Part shown: positions 1 to 9,369 of the stretch, one piece after another
Position numbering within the stretch: the stretch's first letter is position 1
Layout: every line of letters begins with the position of its first letter
Assembly: GCF_021725675.1 (NCBI RefSeq)
Contig: NZ_JAKJPO010000008.1
Span: 124,001-188,000 of the forward strand
Direction: 5' to 3'
DNA: 64,000 nucleotides
Source of the DNA: Marilutibacter chinensis
GTDB taxonomy: Bacteria; Pseudomonadota; Gammaproteobacteria; Xanthomonadales; Xanthomonadaceae
Notes under the pieces: model-generated
The model's database searches: none
What the model saw: the letters and a program-made list of their open reading frames with translations, nothing else
What the model was told of the DNA's origin: nothing
Program-made: the position numbers and the translations under genes

Positions 1-2143
1 GGACGCTCAGCCCATCGGCCTGGAAGCCGTTGCGCGAGTACCGCGCGCGGCCGCTGACCTGGTCGAACGCCAGCTCCCAGCGCGAATCGGCCAGCTCGAT
101 GCCGTCGGCGTCGACCGTGCCCTGGATCTCGGTGCGGCTGCCTTTCTGCAGCGGCAGCCGCAGTCCGAACCCGACCCGTGCCGGACCGCTGGCGTCGAGC
201 GAGGCGAGCGTCTCGCCGATCTTCCCGTCGAGCGGGCTCTGCCGCAGCAGTTCGAGCAGTTGCTTCGCGTCGCCGCCGCCCTCGGCGTCGACCGCCAGAC
301 GCCCGCCCCTGTAGCGGTCGATACCGGCGTGGATGCGGGAGATCTCGAGGCCTGCGAGCCGACCGCTGCCTTCGACCTCGAAACCGTCGGCGACGAACCG
401 CACCTCCGCGTCCAGGTCCTCGGCCGCCGGCCAGTCTGGCTGGAAGCGGATCACGCCCTGTTCGATACGCGCGGTGGCCTCGAACAGACCCTCGCGATCG
501 CGGAACGGCCAGTCGTCGAGGTCGCCGCTGATGACTGCGCGCCCCCCGCGCACGGTGCCGCCCTGCAACGCCTGGTCGAGCCACTCGACCGCCGGCGGCG
601 GCATCCGGTGGCGGACCCAGAACCCCTTGGCCACCGGCACCGCGGCATCGTCGAGGCGCGCCGCGATATCGACCCGCGGCCGGCTGCCATCGCCCTGCCA
701 GCCGAGGCTGCCGCGCACGCCGGCAGCGAAACTGCCGCCGTCCAGGCGCAGCGCACTGGTACCGACCCGCCAGCCCTGCCCGTCGCGCCATCCGACGATC
801 TCGCCATCGAGCTTCGCCGCATGCGATACGCCGAAGCCGCTCGGCCAGTCGAAACGCATGGGCGCGGTCTCGTCCAGCCGCAGCACGAAACCGTCCTGGT
901 CGCCTTCGATCGCGCCGCCGAGGCCGCTGATCCCGGGCGCATCGCCGACCGCGTCGAAACCCGCCCGCTCGACCCGGGCACTGGCGCGCATCGCACCACC
1001 GGTTTCGCCGACGATGCGGATCTCCCGCAGCACCGCCTGCGGGCGGGTGCGCTGCAGCCAGTCCCGCAGGCCGGGCGCCAATCGGTCGCTGAGCGCGGCC
1101 ACCATCAGCAGCGGCGCGACGTCGACCCGCTCGGCGAGCATCGCGAAGCGCCGGCCACCAGCCACGGTCAGTCCATCGAGCACCTGCCGGTCGTCGCCCT
1201 CGCCGATCCGCAGCGCCGGCGCGTCGAAGCGCCAGCCCCCGTCGACCAGCCGCCAGCGCGCGCGGCCCTCGACCCGGCCGAAGCCGACTTCAACGACATC
1301 CTGCGAATCGGCCCTGCCCAGTGCGACGTCGTCGAGCAGCGTGTCCAGGGTGACCGCGGTGACCCGGTGGCCACGCAACTCGGCCCAGGCCTCGGCGCGG
1401 CCCAGTCCCGAGCGGACCTGCACGCCGGCAAGCTGCAGCAATTCGCGCCAGGCCGCGAGATCGGCCTTGCGTGCGCCGGCGTAGGCATGTCCGTCGCCAC
1501 TGCCGCGGTCGAGCGCGAGCACCGCATCGAGCGGCGCGCCATCCAGTTCGGGCCATGCACGCACCGCCGCCCGGACCTGCTCGCCACTGACCCGCAGGCG
1601 CACGTCGACCCGCGGGATGCGGGCATCGATGCCGAGCGCCGGCGCGGCCACCGACAGCTTGCCGTCGATCACCTGCAGCTCGCCCAGCGCCTCCAGCGTC
1701 TCGAACACGTCGCCGCCCGCCTTCTGCTGGCCCGGCAGTCCGCGCACCTGCCAGCGACCGTCGCCGGCACGCTCCAGGGTCAGGTCGAGCCCGCGCAGCC
1801 GCAGCTCCGACAGCGCCTGCCCCGGCAGCAGCCCCTCGTAGATCGACACCAGCATCTCGGCATCGCCGACCACGATCGCATCCGCAGCCGGTCCGATCCT
1901 CAGGTTGTCCAGCTTCAGCAGCGGCCCGCGCCGGGTCCATTCGGTCTCGACCCGGTCGAACGCGACCGGCCGCCCGCTGCGCTCGGCCAGCCACGCCGCG
2001 ATCCGCTCGGGATGGCGTTCGGCCAGCGGCAACAACTGGCTGGCCACGCCCAGCAGCATGGCGACCAGCACCAGCGATACCGCGACGGCGTAGCCCAGGC
2101 CACGTCGTGCGATGCGCATGCGGCGGCGCAAAGGCGTCGGCAT
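1..2143 (-). CDS. yhdP: YhdP family AsmA-like envelope protein (partial, C-terminus beyond window)
   Basis: An open frame runs from an ATG at 2143 off the left edge, giving about 714 codons of the N-terminal half of a protein usually about 1,250-1,300 residues long. It begins with a basic stretch (MPTPLRRRMRIARR) followed by one membrane segment at about residues 15-36, then a long beta-rich periplasmic region with repeated 'GxxRY/FxxxGFxxxGL' texture typical of DUF3971/AsmA_2 proteins. Family members are inner-membrane-anchored bridge-like proteins thought to move phospholipids to the outer membrane. A good ribosome site (GGAGG about 5 nt before the ATG) supports the start. It lies 162 nt downstream of rng, the neighbour expected in xanthomonads. 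Assignment rests on topology, context and overall texture; the C-terminus cannot be seen. Confidence 0.88.
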   Translation of the reverse strand, partial: MPTPLRRRMRIARRGLGYAVAVSLVLVAMLLGVASQLLPLAERHPERIAAWLAERSGRPVAFDRVETEWTRRGPLLKLDNLRIGPAADAIVVGDAEMLVSIYEGLLPGQALSELRLRGLDLTLERAGDGRWQVRGLPGQQKAGGDVFETLEALGELQVIDGKLSVAAPALGIDARIPRVDVRLRVSGEQVRAAVRAWPELDGAPLDAVLALDRGSGDGHAYAGARKADLAAWRELLQLAGVQVRSGLGRAEAWAELRGHRVTAVTLDTLLDDVALGRADSQDVVEVGFGRVEGRARWRLVDGGWRFDAPALRIGEGDDRQVLDGLTVAGGRRFAMLAERVDVAPLLMVAALSDRLAPGLRDWLQRTRPQAVLREIRIVGETGGAMRASARVERAGFDAVGDAPGISGLGGAIEGDQDGFVLRLDETAPMRFDWPSGFGVSHAAKLDGEIVGWRDGQGWRVGTSALRLDGGSFAAGVRGSLGWQGDGSRPRVDIAARLDDAAVPVAKGFWVRHRMPPPAVEWLDQALQGGTVRGGRAVISGDLDDWPFRDREGLFEATARIEQGVIRFQPDWPAAEDLDAEVRFVADGFEVEGSGRLAGLEISRIHAGIDRYRGGRLAVDAEGGGDAKQLLELLRQSPLDGKIGETLASLDASGPARVGFGLRLPLQKGSRTEIQGTVDADGIELADSRWELAFDQVSGRARYSRNGFQADGLSV

Positions 2144-2305
2144 CAGGCCTCCGCTCCGTGCCCTGCCGGAACCGGGGCGGACAGGGACGAGCCCGGTGGC
2201 CGGCCGGTCAGCTTCCGCATGCCGGCTTTCTCAGGACCGCTCCCGCGAGTTCCAGGTCCCGCTCGCTTCCTGGCGGCCAGAAACTGACCGTCCCGAGCCC
2301 CGGTT

Positions 2306-3835
2306 TCAGAGCAGCACCACATCGAACTGCTCCTGCGAATACTGCTCGTCGGCCTGGAAACGGATGCTCTTGCCGAGGAACTCCTCCAGCTCGGCCACCG
2401 CCGCCGACTCCTCGTCGGTGATCCGCACGACCACCTGCGGCGACGCGATCACCAGCAGCCGCTGGGCATCGAACTGGCGCACCTGGCGGACGATCTCGCG
2501 GAAGATCTCATAGGTCACCGTCTCCGGGGTCTTCAGGGTGCCGCGGCCGCCGCACTCGTGGCAGGGTTCGCTGAGCTGTCGCTCCAGGCTCTCGGTGGTG
2601 CGCTTGCGGGTCATCTCGACCAGGCCCAGCGGCGAGAATTCGTAGACCGTCGACTTCGCGTGATCGCGTGCCATCGACTTCTCCAGCTGCCGCAGCACCT
2701 GGCGACGGTGCTCGGGATCGGTCATGTCGATGAAGTCGATGATGATGATCCCGCCCAGGTTGCGCAGCCGCAGCTGGCGCGCGACCGACTGCGCGGCTTC
2801 CAGGTTGGTGCGGTAGACGGTCTCCTCGAGATTGCGCTGGCCGAGGAAGGAACCGGTGTTGACGTCGATCGTCGTCATCGCCTCGGTCTGGTCGATCACC
2901 AGGTAGCCGCCGGACTTCAGCGGCACCTGCTTGTCGAGCGCACGGCCGATCTCGTCCTCGACCCCGTACAGGTCGAAGATCGGACGCGCGCCGCTGTAGT
3001 GCTCGATCTTCTCGTCGAGGCCGGGCATGAACTGGGCGGCGAAGGTACGCAGGCGCTCGCAGGTCTCGCGCGAATCGACCTTGACCCGCTCCACGTCCTT
3101 GCGCATCAGGTCCCGCACGGCGCGCATCGGCAGGCTCAGATCCTCGTAGACGCGCGCGCCGACCCGAGCGTTCGCCGCACGCTCCTCGATCAGCGCCCAG
3201 GCCCGCCCCAGGTACGCGATGTCCTCGGCCAACGCCTCGGCCGGCTGGCTCTCGGCGTTGGTGCGGACGATGTAGCCGTGGACCGGTGCGGGACCGCCGT
3301 TGGCCGCGCCGGTCGCCATCGCGCCGGAACGTTCAGCGGCACATGCGACGACCAGCGACTTGAGCCGCGCGCGCTCGTCCTCGTCCTCGATCCGTGCCGA
3401 TACCCCGATCACCCGCGCGCGCGGCAGCAGCACCAGGTAGCGCGACGGGATGCTCAGCTGGGTGGTCAGGCGCGCGCCCTTGCTGCCGATCGGGTCCTTG
3501 ACCACCTGCACGATGATTTCCTGTCCCTCGCGCAGCAGTTCGGTGATCGGCCGGGTCGGCGCCGGCGGCAACGGAGCCTCCTCGCCCTCGCCGTTGGTCA
3601 CCGGCGGCGGCTTGACGATGTCGGCGGCGTGCAGGAAGGCCGCGCGCTCCAGCCCGATCTCGACGAACGCGGCCTGCATTCCCGGCATCACCCGCTGGAC
3701 CCTGCCCTTGTAGATGTTGCCGACCACGCCGCGGGCCCAGCCGCGCTCGATGTGCAGCTCCTGCAGCATGCCGTTCTCGACCACCGCGACGCGGGTCTCG
3801 CGGGGGGTGACGTTGACCAGGATCTCCTCGCTCAT
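2306..3835 (-). CDS. rng: Ribonuclease G (RNase E/G family)
   Basis: The protein is 509 residues, close to E. coli RNase G (489). The start is set at [18 protein letters not shown]; upstream in-frame codons belong to the overlapping maf region. It has an N-terminal S1-like RNA-binding part ('[20 protein letters not shown]'), the catalytic core with 'VDVNTGSF'-type and '[11 protein letters not shown]' motifs that carry the metal-binding aspartates, and a zinc-link 'CHECGGRG' motif used for dimerisation. RNase G trims 5S/16S rRNA precursors and some mRNAs in the cytoplasm. The start codon overlaps the maf stop (ATGA), so the two are translationally coupled. Confidence 0.97.
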   Translation of the reverse strand: MSEEILVNVTPRETRVAVVENGMLQELHIERGWARGVVGNIYKGRVQRVMPGMQAAFVEIGLERAAFLHAADIVKPPPVTNGEGEEAPLPPAPTRPITELLREGQEIIVQVVKDPIGSKGARLTTQLSIPSRYLVLLPRARVIGVSARIEDEDERARLKSLVVACAAERSGAMATGAANGGPAPVHGYIVRTNAESQPAEALAEDIAYLGRAWALIEERAANARVGARVYEDLSLPMRAVRDLMRKDVERVKVDSRETCERLRTFAAQFMPGLDEKIEHYSGARPIFDLYGVEDEIGRALDKQVPLKSGGYLVIDQTEAMTTIDVNTGSFLGQRNLEETVYRTNLEAAQSVARQLRLRNLGGIIIIDFIDMTDPEHRRQVLRQLEKSMARDHAKSTVYEFSPLGLVEMTRKRTTESLERQLSEPCHECGGRGTLKTPETVTYEIFREIVRQVRQFDAQRLLVIASPQVVVRITDEESAAVAELEEFLGKSIRFQADEQYSQEQFDVVLL

Positions 3836-4419
3836 GCCTCGCTCCCCGCGGCCTGTACGAAGCCGAACCGGTGCAGCAGCGCATCGGTCTCGTGCAGCGG
3901 CAGGCCCATCACGCCGGAAAAGCTGCCGTCGAGCCGGGATACGAACACCTCGGCCGCGCCCTGGATGCCGTAGGCGCCGGCCTTGCCGAAGGCCTCGCCG
4001 GTCGCGATGTAGCGGGCGATGCGCGCCTCGTCGAGGCGGTCGAAGGTCACGTTCGACACCGACACCGCCTCGGCCTCGCGCTCGGCCGACACCAGCCAGA
4101 CCGCCGAGACCACCCGGTGGGTACGGCCGGACAGCCTGCGCAGCATCGCCGCCGCGTCGTCGGCGTCGGCCGGCTTGCCGAACACTTCGTCGTCGAGGAT
4201 CACCTCGGTATCGGCTCCCAGTACCGCCGCACCGGGCGTGGCAACCACCTGGAGCAGGCCGGCGCCGGCCTTCTCGCGGGCGACCCGGCGCACGTAGTCG
4301 TCGGCCGCCTCGCCGGGCTGGCGCTGTTCGGGGATATCCAGGTCGATGGTGTCGAAGTCGACGCCCAGCCGGGCCAGCAGGTCGCGACGGCGCGGGGATT
4401 TCGAAGCGAGGTAGAGCAT
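3832..4419 (-). CDS. maf: Maf-like nucleoside triphosphate pyrophosphatase
   Basis: The 195-residue protein starts [15 protein letters not shown], carrying the Maf signature SxSPRR near the N-terminus, followed by '[10 protein letters not shown]' and 'VLGADTEV' (usually GADTVV), 'FGKP' and the '[11 protein letters not shown]' block. Maf proteins hydrolyse dTTP/UTP or modified nucleotides to monophosphates as house-cleaning enzymes. The frame is open upstream of 4419, but those codons lack family similarity, so the later ATG is preferred. It is the first gene of a maf-rng-yhdP transcription unit, overlapping rng by 4 nt. Which Maf subfamily (YhdE or YceF) it belongs to was not resolved. Confidence 0.94.
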   Translation of the reverse strand: MLYLASKSPRRRDLLARLGVDFDTIDLDIPEQRQPGEAADDYVRRVAREKAGAGLLQVVATPGAAVLGADTEVILDDEVFGKPADADDAAAMLRRLSGRTHRVVSAVWLVSAEREAEAVSVSNVTFDRLDEARIARYIATGEAFGKAGAYGIQGAAEVFVSRLDGSFSGVMGLPLHETDALLHRFGFVQAAGSEA

Positions 4420-4723
4420 CAAGGCTCCCGGAACGGAAGGAAGCGGAGGCCGGCAGGCCGCTTCCCGAAAACTGAATGGGCCGGACGGCCCGCCCCGGAG
4501 ATTCTGCCCGGACCGGTCGTGCGCAGCCCGGAACGCACCGGCCCCATGGTCGGGAAAGCATAACCCGCACTGACTGAGCACCAGCCGACGTCTACCCGAT
4601 AACCCCGACGCAGCTCACGCTCCGTTCACCCGTTCACCTCGTCCTGCCGGATGAACAGGCATCGTCTGCCGACGACCCGCCTCGCCACCGGCAGGCTTGT
4701 CCCACCCTTCGATGGAGCCGAAC
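4420..4723. other. Divergent intergenic region maf/SIMPL gene
   Basis: This 304-nt gap separates the maf-rng-yhdP unit (minus) from the SIMPL-domain gene (plus). It must hold promoters for both directions, but I see no convincing -35/-10 pair. The only clear signal is the ribosome site (GGAG at 4714-4717, 6 nt before the ATG at 4724). No RNA gene was recognised. Confidence 0.5.
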
Positions 4724-5491
4724 ATGCCCCTGACCCCGATCCGTCCCCGATCCGCCGCCCGCCGTCCCGTCTTCGCGACGGCCGCCCTCGCCATCGCCCT
4801 GACCCTGGGAGCCCTGCCCGCCATGACCGCCCATGCCCAGACCTCCGCCCCCATGGCCAGCGCCGACGGCACCCTGCTGTCGATCAGCGCGCAGGCCGAG
4901 GCCCGGCGCGTTCCCGACGTCGCGACCCTCTCGACCGGCGTCGTCACCCAGGCTGCCGATACCAACACCGCGATGCGCAGCAACGCCGAGCAGATGGATC
5001 GGGTGATCGCGGCGATCCGCAAGGCCGGCATCGCCGAACGCGATGTCCAGACCAGCGGCGTGAACCTGTATCCGCAGTACCGGCACGAAAACGACCGCGC
5101 GCCGACGATCACCGGCTATCAGGCCAGCAACACCGTGAACGTCACCGTGCGCGACATCGGCAAGCTCGGCCAGGTGATGGACGCCCTGGTCGCGGCCGGC
5201 GCCAACCAGATCAACGGCCCGAGTTTCGATGTCGAGGACAAGGAATCGGCCTACGACGAGGCGCGCCGCGCCGCGGTGGAGAAAGCGCGCGGCCGTGCGG
5301 CGATGTACGCCGAGACACTGGGCCTCAAGGTACGGCGGATCGTCAGCATCAGCGAGGGCGGCGACGGCTTCCCGCGACCGATGCCGATGATGGCGATGGC
5401 GCGAGCCGAGAAGATGGCGGATACCTCGATCTCGCCGGGCGAAAGCACCCTGTCGGTCAATCTCGACATCGTGTTCGAACTCGGCAGATGA
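4724..5491 (+). CDS. SIMPL domain-containing (DUF541) exported protein
   Basis: The protein has 255 residues from the ATG with a well placed GGAG. An N-terminal signal peptide (basic start, hydrophobic AALAIALTLGALPAMTAHA, cleavage after AHA) is followed by one SIMPL/DUF541 domain covering most of the mature protein ('GTLLSISAQAEARRVPDVATL...', 'VQTSGVNLYPQY', 'ARRAAVEKARGRAAMYAETL'). These periplasmic proteins form oligomers; E. coli YggE is linked to oxidative-stress tolerance, but the molecular function is not established. The gene is monocistronic, ending in a hairpin terminator at 5549-5572, and sits on the opposite strand from the maf-rng and rlmH units that flank it. Confidence 0.9.
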   Translation: MPLTPIRPRSAARRPVFATAALAIALTLGALPAMTAHAQTSAPMASADGTLLSISAQAEARRVPDVATLSTGVVTQAADTNTAMRSNAEQMDRVIAAIRKAGIAERDVQTSGVNLYPQYRHENDRAPTITGYQASNTVNVTVRDIGKLGQVMDALVAAGANQINGPSFDVEDKESAYDEARRAAVEKARGRAAMYAETLGLKVRRIVSISEGGDGFPRPMPMMAMARAEKMADTSISPGESTLSVNLDIVFELGR

Positions 5492-5548
5492 GCGCTGCCG
5501 GCCCGCCAGGGCCGGCGCAGCGGCGGGAGATGGTCCCGATCGCAAAAC

Positions 5549-5572
5549 GGAGGCCCGCTTCGGCGGGCCTCT
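5549..5572 (+). terminator. Hairpin terminator after the SIMPL gene
   Basis: A near-perfect inverted repeat GAGGCCCGC-TTCG-GCGGGCCTC with a UUCG tetraloop lies 58 nt after the stop codon at 5491. The following tract is only weakly T-rich, so termination may be partial. Confidence 0.7.
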
Positions 5573-5651
5573 CCGCATAGGCACCCCGCCAACCCCGACC
5601 GTGCTCTACGCGCGTTCCGGATCACACGACCCATGAATGTGGAGGTGGCCG

Positions 5652-6353
5652 ATGATCCTGACGACCCGTTCCGGACTGCACGTCGCCGGACAACCGCTTG
5701 CGGCGCTGGAAGACGGCCGCGGACCCGACATCAACCGGATCATGGCGATGTCCGCGATGATCGTGCTGCACGTGATCGCGGTACTGCTGCTGTTGCGGCC
5801 GCCCGCGTTCGAACCGGTCGAAGCACGGCGCGAGACCATCGTCGTCGTAGACCCGCCACGCATCGCCCCGCCGCCACCGCCGGTGGTCCCGGTCGAGCGG
5901 ACTCCGACGCGGCCGGTGCAGCGTCCGGCGCTGCCCGATCCGGCTCCGGTGACGACGCCCGTCTCCGAGCCCATCGACATCTACACACCGCCGCTCGACG
6001 ACAGCGTCGGCGAAGCCGTCGATGTCGCGGAAAGCCCGACCGACAGCGCGATCGGCGGCCCGCCCGACCTGTCGCCGATGACCGGCGCCCGCCTCGCCTA
6101 TGCCAGTGCGCCGGCGCCGCGCTACCCGGTCAAGGCGGTGCGCGAGGGCCGCAGCGGCACCGTGCTGCTGCAGGTCACCGTCGACGAGAACGGCCATCCG
6201 GTCGAAGTCATCGTCTCGCGCAGCAGCGGCCATCGCGATCTCGACCAGGCCGCAGTCCGTCAGGTGCTGAAGAGCTGGCGCTTCCAGCCGGCGACCCGTG
6301 ACGGGCATCCGATCCGCGCGATCGGCCTGGTGCCGGTCGAGTTCAAGCTGTAG
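5652..6353 (+). CDS. TonB family protein (energy transducer-like)
   Basis: The 233-residue protein shows the TonB layout: a short cytoplasmic N-terminus, one membrane helix at about residues 33-50 (MAMSAMIVLHVIAVLLLL), a proline-rich periplasmic linker (APPPPPVVPV..., residues about 70-105) and a C-terminal TonB_C domain ('APRYPVKAVREGRSGTVLLQ' through 'VRQVLKSWRFQPATRDGHP'). Such proteins couple the proton-motive force, via ExbB/ExbD, to outer-membrane receptors; no exbBD or receptor gene is in this window. GGAGG lies 6 nt before the chosen ATG. The N-terminus before the helix is longer than in classical TonB. Confidence 0.88.
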   Translation: MILTTRSGLHVAGQPLAALEDGRGPDINRIMAMSAMIVLHVIAVLLLLRPPAFEPVEARRETIVVVDPPRIAPPPPPVVPVERTPTRPVQRPALPDPAPVTTPVSEPIDIYTPPLDDSVGEAVDVAESPTDSAIGGPPDLSPMTGARLAYASAPAPRYPVKAVREGRSGTVLLQVTVDENGHPVEVIVSRSSGHRDLDQAAVRQVLKSWRFQPATRDGHPIRAIGLVPVEFKL

Positions 6354-6490
6354 TCGCTCCGGCCGTTGCCTCGACATCCAATGGCAACGGCCACAGGCGC
6401 GGCGTAGGCCTCGACCGGACTTTCATGGGAAGCCTCATCGCGGCATGTGCCACGCCTGCATCACAGCGCCCAACCCCTGAGTCAGGGGGG

Positions 6491-6515
6491 CGATTCGCGC
6501 CGAAGGCGCGAATCG
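6491..6515. repeat. Perfect inverted repeat between the TonB-like gene and rlmH
   Basis: An 11-bp perfect dyad (CGATTCGCGCC-GAA-GGCGCGAATCG) sits in the 243-nt gap between two convergent genes. It could end transcription from either side, but no T-tract follows it on either strand, so it may equally be a repeat remnant or protein site. Confidence 0.6.
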
Positions 6516-6596
6516 GGCGTGGCAGCGCAACGGCGGGGCCCAATGGTTTGCGAAGCAGACTTCGGGGATTCGCGGGTGTCGCCCCGGGGATCGCGG

Positions 6597-7067
6597 TCAG
6601 GCGCGGTGGTAAGGATGGTTGGCCAGCATCGCCGCGGCCCGGTAGAGCTGCTCGGCGACCAGCAGCCGCACCAGCATGTGCGGCAGGGTCGCCGGGCCGA
6701 GCGACCAGGATTCGTCGGCGCGCTCCCACACCTGCGGCGCGTGGCCTTCCGGGCCGCCGATCAGGAACGCGAGATCGCGTCCCTGAGCCCGCCAGTGCTC
6801 GAGCCGCTGCGACAGTTGTTCCGAACTCCACGACCTGCCGCGGCCGTCCAGGGCGACCACCAGCCCGCCCCGCGGCAACGCGGCCAGCACCCGCCCGCCC
6901 TCGTCCTGCATCGCCCGCGCCGCATCGCGGTTGCGGCCGCGCATGCCCGGTGCGACTTCCACCAGTTCCAGCGGCAACCAGTGCGACAGCCGCTTGCGGT
7001 ACTCCTCGAAGCCCTCGGCCACCCAGGCCGGCGGACGCTCGCCGACCGCGATCAGTTTCGCCTTCAT
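6597..7067 (-). CDS. rlmH: 23S rRNA (pseudouridine-1915-N3) methyltransferase RlmH
   Basis: The protein has 156 residues, the size of E. coli RlmH (155). It begins MKAKLIAVGERPPAWV and carries the SPOUT-fold signature 'FLIGGPEGHAPQV' with the SAM-binding GGPEG and C-terminal knot residues ending 'LLVAEQLYRAAAMLANHPYHR'. RlmH methylates pseudouridine 1915 in helix 69 of the assembled 70S ribosome. It usually follows rsfS directly; here the PhoX-like gene on the opposite strand separates them. Confidence 0.97.
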   Translation of the reverse strand: MKAKLIAVGERPPAWVAEGFEEYRKRLSHWLPLELVEVAPGMRGRNRDAARAMQDEGGRVLAALPRGGLVVALDGRGRSWSSEQLSQRLEHWRAQGRDLAFLIGGPEGHAPQVWERADESWSLGPATLPHMLVRLLVAEQLYRAAAMLANHPYHRA

Positions 7068-7267
7068 GTCACGGATGTTAACGGCCGTCGGTCACGCGAC
7101 GCGACGCTGAAACCCACAGGTCATCGGAACGTTATGCAGGCGCCCTAGCGTCGGGCGGGCTCTACCGGCTGCTTCCCGTTCCGCAGCCGTCGCCGGCTGC
7201 ATGCGCAGCCATCCGTGTTGTTTCCATCCTGGTCCCCCCTGACCCCCCCAGCCAGCAGGAGTTGCAG

Positions 7268-8827
7268 ATGCACGATCTCGACACGTCCCGCCGCCAGGTC
7301 CTCAAGGGCAGCGCCGCCGCCATGGCGGTCGGCGCCATCGGCAGCCTCGGCGCGCTCCAGTCCCGCCAGGCCCATGCCCACGACAGTGGTCTCCATCACC
7401 GCGATCCGGTCCAGCTCGAACCCGCGCCCAGCCCCTACGGTCCGCTGGAACCGGTCGCCGACCTGACCACCGGACTGCCGCTGCTGCAGCTGCCGCAAGG
7501 CTTCAGCTACCGTTCGTTCGGCTGGACCGGCGACCTGATGTCCGACGGCCAACCCTGTCCGGGCAAGCACGACGGCATGGCCGTGGTCCGTGCCTATCAC
7601 CATGGCCGCCCGCATCACGGGCGCGGTCGCGGCCGCCCGCACGGCGCCGAGCTGGTCCTCGTCCGCAACCACGAGCGCGGGGCGGCCACGCCGATCCAGG
7701 CCGCCGGCATGTACGACACCGGCGATCTCGGCGGCGGCCAGCGCGCTGGCGGCGGCACCACCAACCTGGTCTGGCGCGACGGCCGCTGGCAGGACATGGA
7801 ACCCAGCCTCGGCGGCACCCTGGTCAACTGCGCCGGCGGGCCGACGCCGTGGGGTACCTGGCTGACCTGCGAGGAAATCAAGACCAATGCCAGCTCCAGC
7901 GAAGGCAAGAAGCATGGCTACGTGTTCGAGGTACATCCGGAGGCCGAGCGCACCAGCGGCCGTCCGCTGGTCGGGCTGGGCCGCTTCAGCCACGAAGCGG
8001 TCGCGGTCGACCCGCGCACCGGCATCGTCTATCTGACCGAGGACGACCGCAACAAGGCCGGCCTGTACCGCTTCATCCCCAACGACCGCTTCGGCCGCTA
8101 CGGCTCCCTCGAGAACGGTGGACGCCTGCAGGCCGCACGCGTGCGCCGCAGGCCCAACGCCGACTTGACCGTCGCGGAGGTCGGCGACAGCTACTGGCTG
8201 GAGTGGATCGACATCCCGGACCCGGACATGGATTCGATCGCGGCGCCGGCCGGTTTTCCCGACATCGGCAGCGGCGACACGCTGAGCGGCCCGTTCGCCC
8301 AGGCCTGGAGCGAGGGCGGCCTGCGGATGAGCCGCGGCGAGGGCATCTGGTACGCGCACGGCAAGATGTTCATCGTCGACACCTCGACCGGCGTCGACAG
8401 CCAGGGCCGACCCGGCCGCGGCGAAGGCGCGGTCTGGGTACTCGATCTATACAGCCAGCGGCTGAAGGCGCTGTTCGTCAGCGGCAACCAGCTGGCCGGC
8501 AACAACCCCGACAACATCACCGTCAGTCCGCGCGGCGGCGTGGTGCTGTGCGAGGACGGCGGCAACAGCTCCGACAGCTACGGTCCCGGCGCACGCCTGC
8601 TCGGGCTGACCCGCCGCGGCGAATCGTTCTACCTGTGCAAGAACAACGTCGAGCTGACCGATAGCCAGATCGCCGGTGCCGACAAGACGATCGAGGAAGG
8701 CGACTATCGCGGCAGCGAATTCGCCGGCGCCTGCTGGGATCCGCATGGACGCACGATGTTCGTCAACATCCAGACGCCGGGAATCACCTTCGCGATCACC
8801 GGCCCCTGGGCGCGCGGCGGCCTCTGA
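7268..8827 (+). CDS. PhoX family phosphatase-like protein, TAT-exported (DUF839)
   Basis: The protein has 519 residues from an ATG 6 nt inside the longest frame; GGAG lies 9-10 nt upstream. It opens with a twin-arginine signal (TSRRQVLKGSAAAMAVGAIG, cleavage near QAHA), implying export of a folded, cofactor-bearing protein. The mature part has PhoX/DUF839 features: 'VLVRNHERG', 'GGTTNLVW', 'NCAGGPTPWGTWLTCEE', 'GRFSHEAVAVDPRTG', 'DNITVSPRGGVVLCEDGG'. PhoX enzymes are calcium/iron phosphatases that release phosphate from esters in the periplasm. A His/Arg-rich insert (about residues 112-125, HHGRPHHGRGRGRPHG) is unusual. Phosphatase activity is inferred from the family; many DUF839 members are untested. 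Confidence 0.88.
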   Translation: MHDLDTSRRQVLKGSAAAMAVGAIGSLGALQSRQAHAHDSGLHHRDPVQLEPAPSPYGPLEPVADLTTGLPLLQLPQGFSYRSFGWTGDLMSDGQPCPGKHDGMAVVRAYHHGRPHHGRGRGRPHGAELVLVRNHERGAATPIQAAGMYDTGDLGGGQRAGGGTTNLVWRDGRWQDMEPSLGGTLVNCAGGPTPWGTWLTCEEIKTNASSSEGKKHGYVFEVHPEAERTSGRPLVGLGRFSHEAVAVDPRTGIVYLTEDDRNKAGLYRFIPNDRFGRYGSLENGGRLQAARVRRRPNADLTVAEVGDSYWLEWIDIPDPDMDSIAAPAGFPDIGSGDTLSGPFAQAWSEGGLRMSRGEGIWYAHGKMFIVDTSTGVDSQGRPGRGEGAVWVLDLYSQRLKALFVSGNQLAGNNPDNITVSPRGGVVLCEDGGNSSDSYGPGARLLGLTRRGESFYLCKNNVELTDSQIAGADKTIEEGDYRGSEFAGACWDPHGRTMFVNIQTPGITFAITGPWARGGL

Positions 8828-8849
8828 ACTCCACCATTCCTGCACGACA

Positions 8850-8871
8850 ACGGCGCCCCGCGGGGCGCCGT
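8850..8871. terminator. Palindromic terminator-like hairpin between phoX-like gene and rsfS
   Basis: The 22-nt perfect palindrome ACGGCGCCCC/GCGGGGCGCCGT lies between convergent genes, 22 nt after the PhoX stop and 38 nt from the rsfS stop. It could serve both strands; there is no strong T-tract. Confidence 0.55.
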
Positions 8872-8909
8872 CCTCAATATTGCGCGGAGACCTTCCGACG
8901 CAGCGGCGG

Positions 8910-9365
8910 TCAGCCTGCCGGCGTGTCGTCCGCCGGGTGGATCTCCGGCGGCTGGTCGCCGACCGTCCACAGCCGCTCCAGCGCGTAGAACTCGCGCACC
9001 CGCGGCAGCATGACGTGGACGACCACGTCGGCGAGGTCGACCAGCACCCACTCGGCCTCGCGCTCGCCCTCCACCCCCAGCGGCATGAAGCCCAGCAGCT
9101 TGGCGTGCTTGACCACCTCGTCGGCGATCGACTTCACGTGGCGGGTCGAGGTGCCGGAGGCGACGACCATGAAATCGGTGACGCTGCTCTTGCCGCGCAC
9201 GTCGATCTCGACGACATCCTTGGCCTTGAGTGCCTCCACCGCATCGCGGACCGCGCTGAGCAGCTGCTCGGCGGCGGGAGGCGGATCGGGGATACGGGTC
9301 TTGATGACGTGGGCTTGGTTGCTCAAGTGCTCACTCGGGGTCGGTTCGGGGGGACGCGGTTGCAT
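8910..9365 (-). CDS. rsfS: Ribosome silencing factor RsfS
   Basis: The frame gives 151 residues. The core is diagnostic: '[20 protein letters not shown]', '[17 protein letters not shown]', '[21 protein letters not shown]' and '[10 protein letters not shown]'. RsfS binds uL14 on the 50S subunit and blocks subunit joining when nutrients are short. The start is uncertain: the ATG at 9365 lies only 4 nt after a TATAAT hexamer, so transcription would begin at or inside it (leaderless). An in-frame TTG at 9326 giving [13 protein letters not shown] fits the usual family length better. Its position downstream of nadD is the standard arrangement. Confidence 0.95.
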   Translation of the reverse strand: MQPRPPEPTPSEHLSNQAHVIKTRIPDPPPAAEQLLSAVRDAVEALKAKDVVEIDVRGKSSVTDFMVVASGTSTRHVKSIADEVVKHAKLLGFMPLGVEGEREAEWVLVDLADVVVHVMLPRVREFYALERLWTVGDQPPEIHPADDTPAG

Positions 9366-9369
9366 GGCG

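Noticed and set aside
260..2287. Long plus-strand open frame of 675 codons opposite yhdP
   Set aside because: It is the antisense shadow of the GC-rich yhdP frame; low-complexity Arg/Ala/Gln/His composition and no recognisable domain.
6354..6596. Region examined for an RNA gene
   Set aside because: Only the 6491-6515 dyad stands out; no tRNA-like or conserved RNA fold recognised.
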